Assembly (NCBI GenBank): GCA_013286315.1
Contig: JABDFX010000007.1
Coordinates: 1-64,000 of the forward strand
DNA: 64,000 bases
DNA from: Bacteroidota bacterium
GTDB lineage: Bacteria > Bacteroidota > Bacteroidia > Chitinophagales > Chitinophagaceae
Direction of reading: 5' to 3'
Numbering within the stretch: position 1 is the stretch's first letter; every line of letters begins with the position of its first letter. The notes beneath the pieces were generated by a model that was not told the DNA's origin, made no database searches, and worked only from the letters and a program-made list of their open reading frames with translations. Shown piece by piece: positions 17,327 through 26,261 of this stretch. Both the position numbers and the translations under genes were made by a program.

Positions 17327-17649
17327 GATACAATTTGAACGCCAAACGCGTAACGCGCAAGCTTAAAGCCTAAAGATAATACCTGTGACAAATACTCAAT
17401 AGTAAATCAAAACCCAATGCTAACCAAAAACGAATTCGGATAAAGCGTTACGCCTCAGGCCCCAGTGGTAGGCGTTATGGCCTCAGGCGTTACGCGTTGC
17501 GCGTTAAGCTTTACGTGTTAGGCGTTCCCCGTTATGTGCTCAGGCGTTACGCGTTGCGTGTTAAGCTTTAAGCGTAAGAAAATGCGTGGGAATGGAATAT
17601 TTGTTTACTTTACAAGCTTTATAATTCATATTCCAACCAAAATATACTT
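17327..17649. repeat. Large GCGTTA-word array, family A copy 2
   Basis: Between two divergent transporter genes, 17338-17375 and 17440-17580 are filled by words such as GCGTTACGC, GCGTTAGGCG, GCGTTAAGCTTTA and TCAGGCGTTACGCGTTGCG. The last forms a direct repeat near 17481 and 17541. It is the longest array of this vocabulary in the window. It must contain the promoters of both genes, but no box was identified with confidence. Confidence 0.8.
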
Positions 17650-19134
17650 ATGAGCTTATTCAGAAAAAAGACTTTGAATTCTCTTTTGGCCCAGGCCGCT
17701 GATTCTGAAAAAAGTTTAAAACGAACCCTGGGGCCGGGGAATCTCATTGCACTGGGAATTGGCGCCATCATTGGCGCCGGCTTATTTGTAAGAACGGCCG
17801 CGGCTGCCGGCGGTCATGCCGGGGCTGCCGTTACTGTTTCATTTATCGTTGCGGCAATCGGTTGTGCGTTTGCTGGTCTTTGTTATGCTGAGTTCGCTTC
17901 CATGATTCCCATTGCCGGGAGCGCTTATACATATGCCTATGCAACCATGGGAGAACTCGTTGCCTGGATCATCGGATGGGCCCTGGTTCTCGAGTACGCC
18001 CTCGGCGCGGCAACAGTATCTATTGCATGGAGCGAATTTCTTAATAAATTGTTCGATAACAGAATACCCTATGAGTGGTGCCATTCTCCCTTTGAAAAAT
18101 TACTGGATGCAAATGGTGTCATGCATCATGGTATTTTAAATGCTCCTTCATTATTTATTCTGTTGGTACTTTCCTTACTACTTATAAAAGGCACACAGGA
18201 ATCTGCCGTGGTGAACTCGATCATTGTGATCATCAAAGTCTCCATCGTTTTACTTTTCATTGCCCTCGGCTGGCAATACATAAATCCTGCGAATCATCAT
18301 CCGTATATGATTCCGGCAAATGCCAAGCCGGCGATTCTTCCGAATGGAAATGAATATACGTATACCAATTTTTTCAGGCATGGCTGGGGCGGGGTGTTAC
18401 GGGGGGCTGCAATAGTGTTTTTTGCCTTCATTGGTTTCGATGCGGTATCTACAGCCGCACAGGAAGCAAGAAATCCAAAAAAAGATATGCCGATCGGCAT
18501 CCTGGGTTCACTTGTCATTTGTACAATTCTGTATGTACTTTTTTCCTGGGTTCTTACAGGTGTTGCTCCATATACAGATTTTGTACGTGCCGGTAAAGAA
18601 GCGTCCGTGGCCTATGCCATTGAAACCTATATGACCAATTACCATTGGCTTGCCAAATGGGTAACCGTAGGAATATTGGCCGGATTTTCTTCGGTTATAC
18701 TGGTTATGCTGCTTGGTCAGAGCAGGGTATTTTATTCGATGTCCAATGATGGACTGTTACCAAAAGTATTTTCAGATCTGCATCCCAAATTCAGAACACC
18801 TTATAAATCGAATGGTCTCTTATTTCTTTTTGTAGGAGCCATCGCCACCCTGCTTCCGGGAGATATAACAGGCGACCTGACCAGTATCGGAACCTTGCTT
18901 GCCTTTGCATTGGTTTGTGTAGGAATCATCATCATGAGGAAAGCAGATCCCGATCACCCACGTCCTTTCAGAACACCTTTAGTTCCATTGGTGCCCATAC
19001 TTGGCGCGTTGTTATGTTTGGCCATGATCATTTCACTGGATAACACAACGATCCTGGTTGCACTGGCCTGGATGGCAATCGGATTAATGATTTATTTCAG
19101 TTATAGTAAAAAACATTCTAAGATTCAATCGTAA
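17650..19134 (+). CDS. Amino acid permease (APC superfamily)
   Basis: 494 residues with about 12-13 membrane segments. Helix 1 shows the substrate-binding GIGAIIGAGLFV of the APC/CAT branch. LCYAEFASMIPIAGSAYTYAYATMGE is split across the usual loop, and FFAFIGFDAVSTAAQEARNP is diagnostic for the cationic amino acid transporter group. The exact amino acid is not predictable. It is convergent with yebC, with a TAGTGTGGTG palindrome between them. Confidence 0.92.
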   Translation: MSLFRKKTLNSLLAQAADSEKSLKRTLGPGNLIALGIGAIIGAGLFVRTAAAAGGHAGAAVTVSFIVAAIGCAFAGLCYAEFASMIPIAGSAYTYAYATMGELVAWIIGWALVLEYALGAATVSIAWSEFLNKLFDNRIPYEWCHSPFEKLLDANGVMHHGILNAPSLFILLVLSLLLIKGTQESAVVNSIIVIIKVSIVLLFIALGWQYINPANHHPYMIPANAKPAILPNGNEYTYTNFFRHGWGGVLRGAAIVFFAFIGFDAVSTAAQEARNPKKDMPIGILGSLVICTILYVLFSWVLTGVAPYTDFVRAGKEASVAYAIETYMTNYHWLAKWVTVGILAGFSSVILVMLLGQSRVFYSMSNDGLLPKVFSDLHPKFRTPYKSNGLLFLFVGAIATLLPGDITGDLTSIGTLLAFALVCVGIIIMRKADPDHPRPFRTPLVPLVPILGALLCLAMIISLDNTTILVALAWMAIGLMIYFSYSKKHSKIQS

Positions 19135-19141
19135 AGCTCCT

Positions 19142-19237
19142 CATTAGTGTGGTGAGCGTGGAAGGGTACTATCATTTCCTTTATCCATTTTGAATTCTTA
19201 CATTTTTCACGCTTCACACATTCACCACACTATACCA
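19142..19237. repeat. TAGTGTGGTG-ended palindrome, family C copy 2
   Basis: It begins TAGTGTGGTGAGCGTG and ends CACATTCACCACACTA, with CATTTCC in the middle. It is shorter and less perfect than copy 1. It lies between convergent genes and overlaps the yebC 3' end. Confidence 0.8.
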
Positions 19238-19952
19238 GATTGTGAAAAACCTTCTGCACATCATCATCCTGTTCGAGTTTGTCGACCAGTTTTAAAACTT
19301 CCTGCGCATATTCTTCAGGAAGTGAAACCGTAGTGGTTGGGATCCACTCCACTTCAGAGCTGACGGGAACAATATTTTTGGATTCCAATTCTCTTTGCAT
19401 ATTTCCAAAATCATTGAAAGCTACGTGCAATACGATCAGCGGTTCACCATGTTCGCCAACGCCTTCTCCCAAATCGTCGAGGCCATGATCAATCAGTTCC
19501 AGTTCGAGATCTTCGATATTCAGTCCTTCCGGTTTCAATTTAAAAACACCCATTTTTTTAAATTGAAAACTGACACTGCCGCTCGTACCCAGGTTTCCAT
19601 TTCCTTTATTAAAATAAGCGCGTACATTGGCTACCGTTCTTGTGGTATTATCAGTTGCTGTTTCGATCAGAACAGCCACGCCATGAGGAGCATACCCTTC
19701 ATAAAGTACTTCCACCATATTATCCATCTCTTTACCCATGGCTCTTTTGATCGCTGCTTCTACCCGATCCTTCGGCATGTTCACACTTTTGGCATTCTGG
19801 AAACAACGACGCAAAGCCGCATTGGTATTCTGATCCGGTCCACCGGCTTTGACAGCCAATGCTATTTCTTTTCCGATCCGGGTAAATTGTTTTGCCATTT
19901 TATCCCACCTGGCAAACATGGTGGCTTTACGCACTTCGAAAATCCTGCCCAT
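19230..19952 (-). CDS. yebC: YebC/PmpR-family protein (TACO1-like)
   Basis: 240 residues. The N-terminus [21 protein letters not shown] is a Bacteroidota variant of the family's GHSKWxxIKxxK start. NPALR-like [30 protein letters not shown] and [14 protein letters not shown] are typical. YebC proteins were first described as transcription regulators. More recent work links them to relief of translational stalling at proline runs, notable next to an atypical EF-P in the same window. The final residues are set within a repeat arm. Confidence 0.92.
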   Translation of the reverse strand: MGRIFEVRKATMFARWDKMAKQFTRIGKEIALAVKAGGPDQNTNAALRRCFQNAKSVNMPKDRVEAAIKRAMGKEMDNMVEVLYEGYAPHGVAVLIETATDNTTRTVANVRAYFNKGNGNLGTSGSVSFQFKKMGVFKLKPEGLNIEDLELELIDHGLDDLGEGVGEHGEPLIVLHVAFNDFGNMQRELESKNIVPVSSEVEWIPTTTVSLPEEYAQEVLKLVDKLEQDDDVQKVFHNLV

Positions 19953-19994
19953 AATTATTTTAAAAATTTAGGACTGCAAATTTAATATTAACGC

Positions 19995-20063
19995 ACGAAG
20001 CGGGAGACGTGAGGCGTGAGGCTAGGCCAAAAAAGCCTCAAGCCTCCTGCCTCCTGCCTCCAT
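19995..20063. repeat. GAGGC-word hairpin after the E1 gene
   Basis: Arms around 20000-20025 (GGGAGACGTGAGGCGTGAGGC) and 20035-20061 (GCCTCAAGCCTCCTGCCTCC) are imperfect inverted short-period repeats. On the minus strand they follow the E1 stop directly, with a TTTTTT run in the loop. Confidence 0.65.
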
Positions 20064-20064
20064 C

Positions 20065-22458
20065 TTACTCTCTCATAATATCCAGTATCGCATCAATGAT
20101 TTCTTCCATATTTGGCTTGCTGAAATAATCTCCGTCGCTGGCATAAGCCGGCCTGTGCGCTTTTGCGGACAGTGTTCTCGGAGCGGTATCCAGCCACCGG
20201 TAACCACCCTGTTCTTCCATCACTTTTTCAAACATATATGCAGTTGCGCCACCCGGAACGTCTTCATCAATAAAAATAATGCGGTTGGTTTTTTTAAGTG
20301 AACTCAAAATATGATGATGAATATCAAAAGGAAGCAGGGTCTGAACATCTACAATCTCGCAATCGATATCCATTTCACTCAGAACTTCTGCTGCTTCAGC
20401 GATGATGCGCAGTGTGGAACCGTAAGATACAATGGTGATATCAGAACCTTCCCTGATGATCTCCGGTTTGCCCAAAGCAACACGGAAGTCCAGCAGGTTG
20501 TACGGCAATTTTTCTTTCAGACGGTAACCGTTCAGGCATTCTACCACAATGGCGGGGTCCATCCCCTCTAACAAAGTGTTATACATTCCAACGGCCTGAA
20601 CCATATTTCTCGGAACACACACATGCATACCGCGGACTGCGTTTATGATCATGCCCATCGGTGATCCGCTGTGCCAGATGCCCTCCAGTCTGTGACCGCG
20701 GGTGCGCACAATCAGGGGCGCCGCCTGTTGGCCGGCCGTCCGGTACTGGAGACTAGCCAGATCATCGCTCAGGGTCTGAATGGCGTAGAGCATATAATCC
20801 AGGTATTGGATTTCCGCAATCGGCCGGAGACCTCGCATAGCCAGACCAATACCCTGGCCGATAATGGCTATCTCGCGTATTCCTGAATCTGAAATACGGC
20901 CGTTCCCGTATTTCAGTTGTAAGCCGGCAAAACCCTGATTTACATCACCGATCTGCCCGAGGTCCTCTCCAAAAGCCAGCACTTTGGGGTTATGTGCAAA
21001 CAGCTCGTCGAAATATTTATTCAGGATTTCATATCCGTTTATCAGAGCAGATTCTTCTCCGTAGCGCACCGGTACGGATTCGATATTCTCTATTTTTTTA
21101 GGTCCTTCGTGATATAAGTGGGTATTATAAAAACGGGCATTCTCACGGGTCAATTCCTTATAATAGCCGCGTAATGAAGAAGCAGCCGGATCGTTTCCTG
21201 TCTGCAATAATGTCTGGTGCAGGTAATGCATGATATCCCTCCGGTTGGGCTCCCGCAATGAAGCGAGCTGACGGTTAATGGCTTCCAGCTTGTTTTTCTT
21301 TTCCGGTAGGGCGGCCGACAGCTCCATGATGATAGATACAGAACGGCCAACCTGTTCCAGAATGGGTTCCATACATTTTTCCCATGCACTGTTTTTACTG
21401 GTACGAACCAGATCTTTGGCCTTGGTATGAATTTCATCTATTTCTTCCGCACTGGCCAGGGCATTTTCGATGATCCATTCCTTCATCTTCTTCATGGCAT
21501 CCCATGTGCGTTCCCATTCCAGCCTTTCCGGGGGTTTATATCGTTCATGACTACCCGAAGTAGAATGGCCCTGCGGTTGGGTGAGTTCTTCCACGTGAAA
21601 AATCGCTGGAATATGAGTCGAACGCACTTTTTGTAAACCTGCTTCAAATGTTTCACACATGCCTGCATAATCCCACGCCTTTACTTTATAAATATCAATT
21701 CCATTGGTGCCATTTTCTTTTTGAAATCCCTTTAGCACTTCTGAAATGGAGCCTTTGGTAGTTTGTAATTTCACCGGAACTGAAATGCCATAACCATCAT
21801 CCCATACGAATATCGCCAACGGTACTTGCAGAACCCCGGCTGCATTAATAATCTCCCAGAAATGACCTTCGCTGGTAGCAGCATCACCGATGGTGCAAAA
21901 ACAAATTTCGTTTCCGTTTACAGAAAGGTTCTTGAAGTCTCTGAGTTCTTTGATCTCACGGAATGCTTTGGAGGCATAAGCAAGTCCGAATGAACGGGGG
22001 ATATGGGCGGCGGTTGGGGCGAGCCCTGCAGTAAAATTTTTCCTGTCAACCAAATCCAGAAATTCTCCGTCTTCGCCGATTAGCCGGGACGCAAAATGAG
22101 CATTCATATTCCTTCCTGCACTGTGCGGATCGTGTTCAACATCAGGATCCGCATATAACTGGGAAAAAAATTGTTCAACGGTAGAAGTGCCGAGCGCAAA
22201 TCCCAAAGTCTGGTCACGATAATACCCGGCATAAAAATCGCCCGGCCGGAAGAACTTCGCAATGGCCACCTGGGGAACTTCTTTGCCGTCGCCGAAAATC
22301 CCGAATTTAGCCTTTCCGGTAAGTACTTCCTTACGGCCCAGCAGGCTGGCTTCCCGGCTTTCACAAACCAGCTGGTAATCTTTCAGTACCTCCTTTCGGA
22401 AAAGATCGAATGAAAGGTTTTCCAAGGCTACCTGATCGCTGGTTGTAAGATTTTCCAT
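20065..22458 (-). CDS. Fused alpha/beta E1 of a 2-oxoacid dehydrogenase complex
   Basis: 797 residues. Residues 1-380 form the alpha subunit with thiamine diphosphate site GDAATSEGHFWEIINAA and WDDGYGIS. Residues about 460-797 are the beta subunit (VLAFGEDLGQIGDVNQGF, IVVECLNGYRLKE, VQTLLPFDIHHHIL). The enzyme decarboxylates a branched-chain 2-oxoacid or pyruvate onto a lipoyl carrier. The fusion is usual in Bacteroidota. No E2 or E3 gene is adjacent, so partners must be encoded elsewhere. The exact 2-oxoacid is not determined. Confidence 0.9.
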   Translation of the reverse strand: MENLTTSDQVALENLSFDLFRKEVLKDYQLVCESREASLLGRKEVLTGKAKFGIFGDGKEVPQVAIAKFFRPGDFYAGYYRDQTLGFALGTSTVEQFFSQLYADPDVEHDPHSAGRNMNAHFASRLIGEDGEFLDLVDRKNFTAGLAPTAAHIPRSFGLAYASKAFREIKELRDFKNLSVNGNEICFCTIGDAATSEGHFWEIINAAGVLQVPLAIFVWDDGYGISVPVKLQTTKGSISEVLKGFQKENGTNGIDIYKVKAWDYAGMCETFEAGLQKVRSTHIPAIFHVEELTQPQGHSTSGSHERYKPPERLEWERTWDAMKKMKEWIIENALASAEEIDEIHTKAKDLVRTSKNSAWEKCMEPILEQVGRSVSIIMELSAALPEKKNKLEAINRQLASLREPNRRDIMHYLHQTLLQTGNDPAASSLRGYYKELTRENARFYNTHLYHEGPKKIENIESVPVRYGEESALINGYEILNKYFDELFAHNPKVLAFGEDLGQIGDVNQGFAGLQLKYGNGRISDSGIREIAIIGQGIGLAMRGLRPIAEIQYLDYMLYAIQTLSDDLASLQYRTAGQQAAPLIVRTRGHRLEGIWHSGSPMGMIINAVRGMHVCVPRNMVQAVGMYNTLLEGMDPAIVVECLNGYRLKEKLPYNLLDFRVALGKPEIIREGSDITIVSYGSTLRIIAEAAEVLSEMDIDCEIVDVQTLLPFDIHHHILSSLKKTNRIIFIDEDVPGGATAYMFEKVMEEQGGYRWLDTAPRTLSAKAHRPAYASDGDYFSKPNMEEIIDAILDIMRE

Positions 22459-22577
22459 ATTTCATCCGTTTAAATGGTGGATGGCCTGGTAGGTGGTTAA
22501 TTATAATATAATGGGTTAAAATTAATTGGCAAAGGTGACGTTTACTATGTAATTTTAGGAAGATTTCTGTGCAATCT

Positions 22578-23048
22578 ATGAAAAAGGTGTTTTTATTGAC
22601 ATTTTATAGTCTGTTGACTGCTTTTGCTATTCATGCCCAGTCAAACACGGTATCCGTTCCCTACCCCGCGGCCATTGCGAAACCGGAAGTTTTACTGCTG
22701 AAAGAGCCTGCCTATTCCTTTGGAAAGATACCCCAGGGACGCCCCGTAATCCATATTTTTGAAATTGAAAATACCGGAAAAGAGCCATTGCTACTCGAGA
22801 ATGTGCAAGCCTCCTGTGGTTGTACAACGCCGGAGTGGAGTCGCGAACCCATTGCCCCCGGAGCTACCGTTCCGATAAAAGTCGGATACAATGCCTATTC
22901 TGACGGACATTTTAACAAAACAATTACGATCTTCTACAACAACGGACAAACCAAAGCGTTAACCATAACCGGCGAGGTGTATAAATTGCCTCCTACCGCT
23001 GCACCGGAAAACGCTTCAGTTCAATTTTTAAAACAAACAAACCTCTAA
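22578..23048 (+). CDS. DUF1573 exported protein, copy 1
   Basis: 156 residues. The ATG at 22578 gives a signal peptide ending AIHAQS; a GTG three codons earlier is possible. A DUF1573 immunoglobulin-like domain follows with FGKIPQGRPV, FEIENTGKEPL and ASCGCTTPEW. The pair of cysteines in SCGC is the family hallmark. The role of the family is unknown; it is found as periplasmic or surface proteins in Bacteroidota. A second copy follows 1 nt after the stop. Confidence 0.9.
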   Translation: MKKVFLLTFYSLLTAFAIHAQSNTVSVPYPAAIAKPEVLLLKEPAYSFGKIPQGRPVIHIFEIENTGKEPLLLENVQASCGCTTPEWSREPIAPGATVPIKVGYNAYSDGHFNKTITIFYNNGQTKALTITGEVYKLPPTAAPENASVQFLKQTNL

Positions 23049-23049
23049 A

Positions 23050-23481
23050 ATGAAAAAAGCAGTATTACTTTTCAGTGCTTTTATTTTATCTATTTCTTTA
23101 TTTGCGCAGACGGGCACGCCTGCTGCCTCTCAGAAAACTGCCGCTGACGTGATTAAGTTTTCTGAAATGTCTTTTGATTTCGGGAAAATCAAGCAGAACG
23201 TACCCGTGAATCATGATTTTAATTTTACCAATATCAGTACCGGTCCGATAGTCATTGAATCTGCCGTAGCATCCTGCGGTTGTACCACTCCGGTAAAACC
23301 GGAAGGTGCCGTTCCGAAAGGAAAAGAGAGTAAGATTAATGCAGGTTTCAATGCAGCTAATCCCGGACCTTTTAATAAAACTATAACCGTAAAAGTGGCA
23401 GGTGTAGATGCACCGGTTCAACTCCGGATTACCGGTGAAGTAGTTCCGGCGGCACCGGCAGCTCCGGCACCTAAATCATAG
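23050..23481 (+). CDS. DUF1573 exported protein, copy 2
   Basis: 143 residues, tandem paralog of the preceding gene. A signal peptide ends at LFAQ. The domain shows FDFGKIKQNVPVNHDF, ASCGCTTPVKPEG and GPFNKTITVKV. A short Ala/Pro tail (AAPAAPAPKS) closes it. It is co-transcribed with copy 1 and followed by a large imperfect hairpin at 23500-23602. Confidence 0.92.
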   Translation: MKKAVLLFSAFILSISLFAQTGTPAASQKTAADVIKFSEMSFDFGKIKQNVPVNHDFNFTNISTGPIVIESAVASCGCTTPVKPEGAVPKGKESKINAGFNAANPGPFNKTITVKVAGVDAPVQLRITGEVVPAAPAAPAPKS

Positions 23482-23499
23482 AAAAGGAAAATTCGTACC

Positions 23500-23602
23500 A
23501 GCTGTTGGCCGTTTGCTGAAAATCCACAAAGTTTCTATCCCTATTTTCATTTAGTGAGGAAAGGGAGCTCCGGAAACGGGTTTTCAGCAACGCCCAACAG
23601 CT
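23500..23602 (+). terminator. Large hairpin after the DUF1573 pair
   Basis: AGCTGTTGG (23500) pairs with CCAACAGCT (23594-23602), and GCTGAAAA (23515-23522) pairs with TTTTCAGC (23581-23588). A T-rich TCTCTTTT follows. It probably ends the DUF1573 transcript or protects its 3' end. Confidence 0.55.
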
Positions 23603-23609
23603 TCTCTTT

Positions 23610-23745
23610 TACGCTCAACACCTAACGCGTAACGCCGAACGCGTTTTGCCAATCCTTCACTTGCAAATTGTCATTTCCTTTTTCAACTTCCATCCTTCCG
23701 CATTTCACACGCTCATCATCCCGCATTTTGCGAGACCACATTATG
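23610..23745. repeat. Family A words and weak family C relic before the aminotransferase
   Basis: AACACCTAACGCGTAACGCC and GAACGCG (23617-23645) belong to the GCGTTA vocabulary. At 23665-23745, TCATTTCCTTTTTCAACTTC and CATTTCACACGCTC resemble the interior of the TAGTGTGGTG palindromes, but the ends are missing. Confidence 0.5.
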
Positions 23746-23779
23746 AAATGTGATTACCTTTAACTTATAAAGAATACGT

Positions 23780-25009
23780 ATGCCTGATATTTCACATCGC
23801 GGTCAGGTAATGCCCGCATCGCCCATTCGTAAACTGGTTCCCTATGCAGAAGCGGCCAAGAAAAAAGGGATTCGTGTATACCATCTGAACATCGGCCAGC
23901 CTGATATTGAAACACCGCCTTCAGCCCTGGATGCGGTTCGAAATTTCCATTTTAAAGTGCTTGAGTATAGTCATAGCGGTGGAAATGAAAGTTATCGCCG
24001 GAAACTGGTAAAGTATTATTCCAGTAAAGGGATAGATATCAATTACCATCAGATCATTATTACAACGGGCGGCTCTGAAGCCATACTATTTGGCTTTTTG
24101 GGATGCATGGATCCGGGAGATGAGATAATTATTCCGGAACCCTTCTATGCGAATTACAACGGTTTTGCGGTAGAGGCGGGTATAAAAGTGGTGCCCGTAA
24201 CGTCTTATATAAACACTGGTTTCGCATTGCCATCCGCAGAGGACTTTGAAAAAGCCGTTACTAAAAGGACCAGGGCCATTATGATATGTAATCCGAATAA
24301 TCCGACAGGTTATTTGTATAGTCTGGAGGAATGGGAGACACTCAGGCAACTCGCTTTAAAATATAATCTTTACCTGTTCAGTGATGAAGCCTACCGGGAA
24401 TTCTGTTATGAAGGTTCTCATTTCAGCGCCATGCAATTGGAGGGGATGGATGAGCATGTGGTGTTAATGGATACCATTTCCAAGCGTTACAGTGCCTGCG
24501 GGGGGCGAATCGGAGCCTTCATCACCCGAAACAAGGGATTACATCAAATAGTAATGAAATTCGCCCAGGCAAGGTTAAGCCCGCCCACATTCGCCCAGAT
24601 TCTCGGGGAGGCAGCCGTTGATTTACCCGAGAATTACTTCGAAACTACCCGGGAAGAATACCGCAAACGTCGGGACCTGCTGGTAAGAAGACTGAATGAA
24701 ATGCCCGGCGTCTTTTGTCCCAATCCCGGTGGCGCTTTTTATGCGATGGCCAGTTTGCCGGTTCCGGATGCAGACGTTTTCTGCCAGTGGCTGCTGGAAA
24801 GCTTTTCTTATAAGGGAGAAACAGTCATGCTCGCTCCGGCATCCGGATTTTATGGAAGCGCCGGTTCTGGGCTAAATGAAGTGCGCCTGGCCTATGTTCT
24901 CAACCAGGAATCCATTGCTTCCGCCATGGACATTCTCCAGGCCGCATTGGAGGTTTATCCTGCAAGAACATCTGATAAAAGCAAAACTGTGTTAACTACA
25001 CATTACTAA
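23780..25009 (+). CDS. PLP-dependent class I/II aminotransferase
   Basis: 409 residues, aspartate aminotransferase fold type I. NIGQPDIETPP, TTGGSEAILFGF, NPNNPTGYLY and SDEAYREF are the cofactor and substrate strands. DTISKRYSACGGRIG carries the Schiff-base Lys235. Arg in the C-terminal NEVRLAYV would bind the substrate carboxylate. Aspartate is the likely amino donor, but the acceptor is not predictable. A lone gene with a strong terminator at 25143-25172. Confidence 0.9.
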   Translation: MPDISHRGQVMPASPIRKLVPYAEAAKKKGIRVYHLNIGQPDIETPPSALDAVRNFHFKVLEYSHSGGNESYRRKLVKYYSSKGIDINYHQIIITTGGSEAILFGFLGCMDPGDEIIIPEPFYANYNGFAVEAGIKVVPVTSYINTGFALPSAEDFEKAVTKRTRAIMICNPNNPTGYLYSLEEWETLRQLALKYNLYLFSDEAYREFCYEGSHFSAMQLEGMDEHVVLMDTISKRYSACGGRIGAFITRNKGLHQIVMKFAQARLSPPTFAQILGEAAVDLPENYFETTREEYRKRRDLLVRRLNEMPGVFCPNPGGAFYAMASLPVPDADVFCQWLLESFSYKGETVMLAPASGFYGSAGSGLNEVRLAYVLNQESIASAMDILQAALEVYPARTSDKSKTVLTTHY

Positions 25010-25401
25010 AATTAATATGTAATTATTTATTCATTAATTCAATATTAAATGGTTGTTTTTTGTGATTTGTTATATAAATTTGTTCTGTGAGTCTTATATT
25101 TAATATATAGTAATTTTTTATATAGCAAGCAATCGTTAGACGCCCCCTGTTTCTACAGGGGGTTCATTTTTTAGGCACCAAATACGGGATTTTCCCTTAA
25201 AGAAGCTGTATCCGGCAGGGAAATTCCGGGAGGTGTCCGGGAGGTTTGGAGGAGGTTCCCGGGACCTGCCGCCCATGAACCTCTATTGATTCTCCAATAA
25301 TTTGCACAATTTTTGCGGATCGATTATGTTACCGATATTCTGTTTACCGGGCCCGATCCGGTTACAGACGTCCAATATTTAAAAAACCAAAATCCGATTC
25401 T
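25010..25401. other. Intergenic region with terminator and G-rich repeats
   Basis: The first 130 nt are AT-rich, then a terminator follows (25143-25172). At 25220-25280 there are G-rich near-repeats (TCCGGGAGGTGTCCGGGAGG, GGAGGAGGTTCCCGGGACC). The last 100 nt lead to the DUF6266 start. No other gene is seen. Confidence 0.5.
25143..25173 (+). terminator. Rho-independent terminator
   Basis: CCCCCTGT pairs with ACAGGGGG around TTCT and is followed by TTCATTTTTT. It lies 134 nt after the aminotransferase stop. Confidence 0.85.
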
Positions 25402-26044
25402 ATGGCAACCGTTCCCCAAGGCATTACCGGGCCCTTTATAGGAAAAGTAGGCCCCGTTGTTGGATACGGTTTCGCGGGGCAAAGCAATTATGCGTGGCCG
25501 CCCCAATTTTAGCAAATCACGCAAGCCTTCCCCCTTGCAGCGTCAACAGCATGCGAAATTTTCCCTGATGAACAAGTTCCTGGGCCCCATTATTCCGTTT
25601 CTGAACGAAACGAAAAAAACGGTTGACATTGACCTGACGGGCTACAACAAAGCATTTTCCTACAATGTGAAGAATGCCATTGCAGGTGCCTATCCCGATT
25701 TGATGATAGATTACAGTATGGTACTCCTGAGCAGGGGCGATCTGCAGAATGTAAAGTCAGTTCAGGCAGAATCTCAGTCATCGGGTCAAATTACATTTCA
25801 TTGGGAAGACAACAGTGGAACGGGACTGGCCCACCCCCATGACAAAGCATTTATGGCTGTTTATTGCCCGGAAATAAATCAGTGGATATGTGAACTTAAT
25901 CTGACTGAAAGATCTGCCGGCAGTTATGTATTTAATGTCACTCTATTCAGCGGACGAATTGTGCAAATTTATATGGGGTTTCTTTCGTCCGACGGAAAAG
26001 AAGTCAGCGATAGTCTCTACGTTAGCCAACTGAAAATAGCTTGA
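25402..26044 (+). pseudogene. DUF6266 protein gene with a single-base frameshift
   Basis: The ATG at 25402 begins MATVPQGITGPFIGKVGPVV, the diagnostic DUF6266 start, but this frame stops after 36 codons. The family continuation (RGKAIMRGRPNFSKSRKP, LQRQQHAKFSLMNKFL, down to LYVSQLKIA) is in the +1 frame and ends at 26044. Removing the G at 25474 (TTCGCGGGGC to TTCCGGGGC) restores one frame of about 213 residues, the normal family length. The change is beside a GGGG run, so a sequencing error is possible, as is a recent mutation. The family's role is unknown. Confidence 0.8.
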
Positions 26045-26057
26045 AGATGGGTGTGGC

Positions 26058-26100
26058 TCTTGAACTGCCGTCCGCCAGCTGGCGGATATGAATCCGATGA
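26058..26100 (-). pseudogene. Partial tRNA-Met copy interrupted by a 16-bp palindrome
   Basis: CTTGAACTGCCG (26059-26070) and TATGAATCCGATG (26087-26099) are identical to the T-arm/variable and anticodon-loop parts of the intact tRNA about 100 bp away, in the same order and orientation. Between them, the 10 nt of the real gene are replaced by the perfect palindrome TCCGCCAGCTGGCGGA. The acceptor and D arms are absent, so it cannot be a functional tRNA. Confidence 0.65.
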
Positions 26101-26118
26101 CGGCCTGTTTTAAACAAA

Positions 26119-26142
26119 AAAAGACCCAAAGGAGTCTTTTAC
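26119..26142 (-). terminator. Terminator of tRNA-Met
   Basis: Read on the minus strand, AAAGACTCC pairs with GGGTCTTT and is followed by TTTTTG. It lies just downstream of the tRNA 3' end. Confidence 0.6.
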
Positions 26143-26145
26143 TTG

Positions 26146-26219
26146 TATCGAGGAGCAGACTTGAACTGCCGACCTTCGGGTTATGAATCCGATGCTCTAA
26201 CCAGCTGAGCTACCTCGAC
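26146..26219 (-). tRNA. tRNA-Met (CAT)
   Basis: 74 nt cloverleaf on the minus strand. The acceptor stem is GTCGAGG/CCTCGAT with a G-T pair at the end. The D-arm is GCTC...GAGC, the anticodon loop TTCATAA reads CAT, and the T-arm contains TTCAAGT. CCA is not encoded. The anticodon stem (TCGGA/CCCGA) has a closing A-C mismatch and lacks the three G-C pairs of initiators. It is therefore elongator-type, or possibly tRNA-Ile with lysidine. Confidence 0.92.
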
Positions 26220-26261
26220 GCGGGCTGCAAAAGTAATTGTTTTTTGATTTGATTTCAACTG

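Noticed and set aside
17338-17580. CRISPR-like array
   Set aside because: The repeats are short words in both orientations without constant spacers or neighbouring cas genes.
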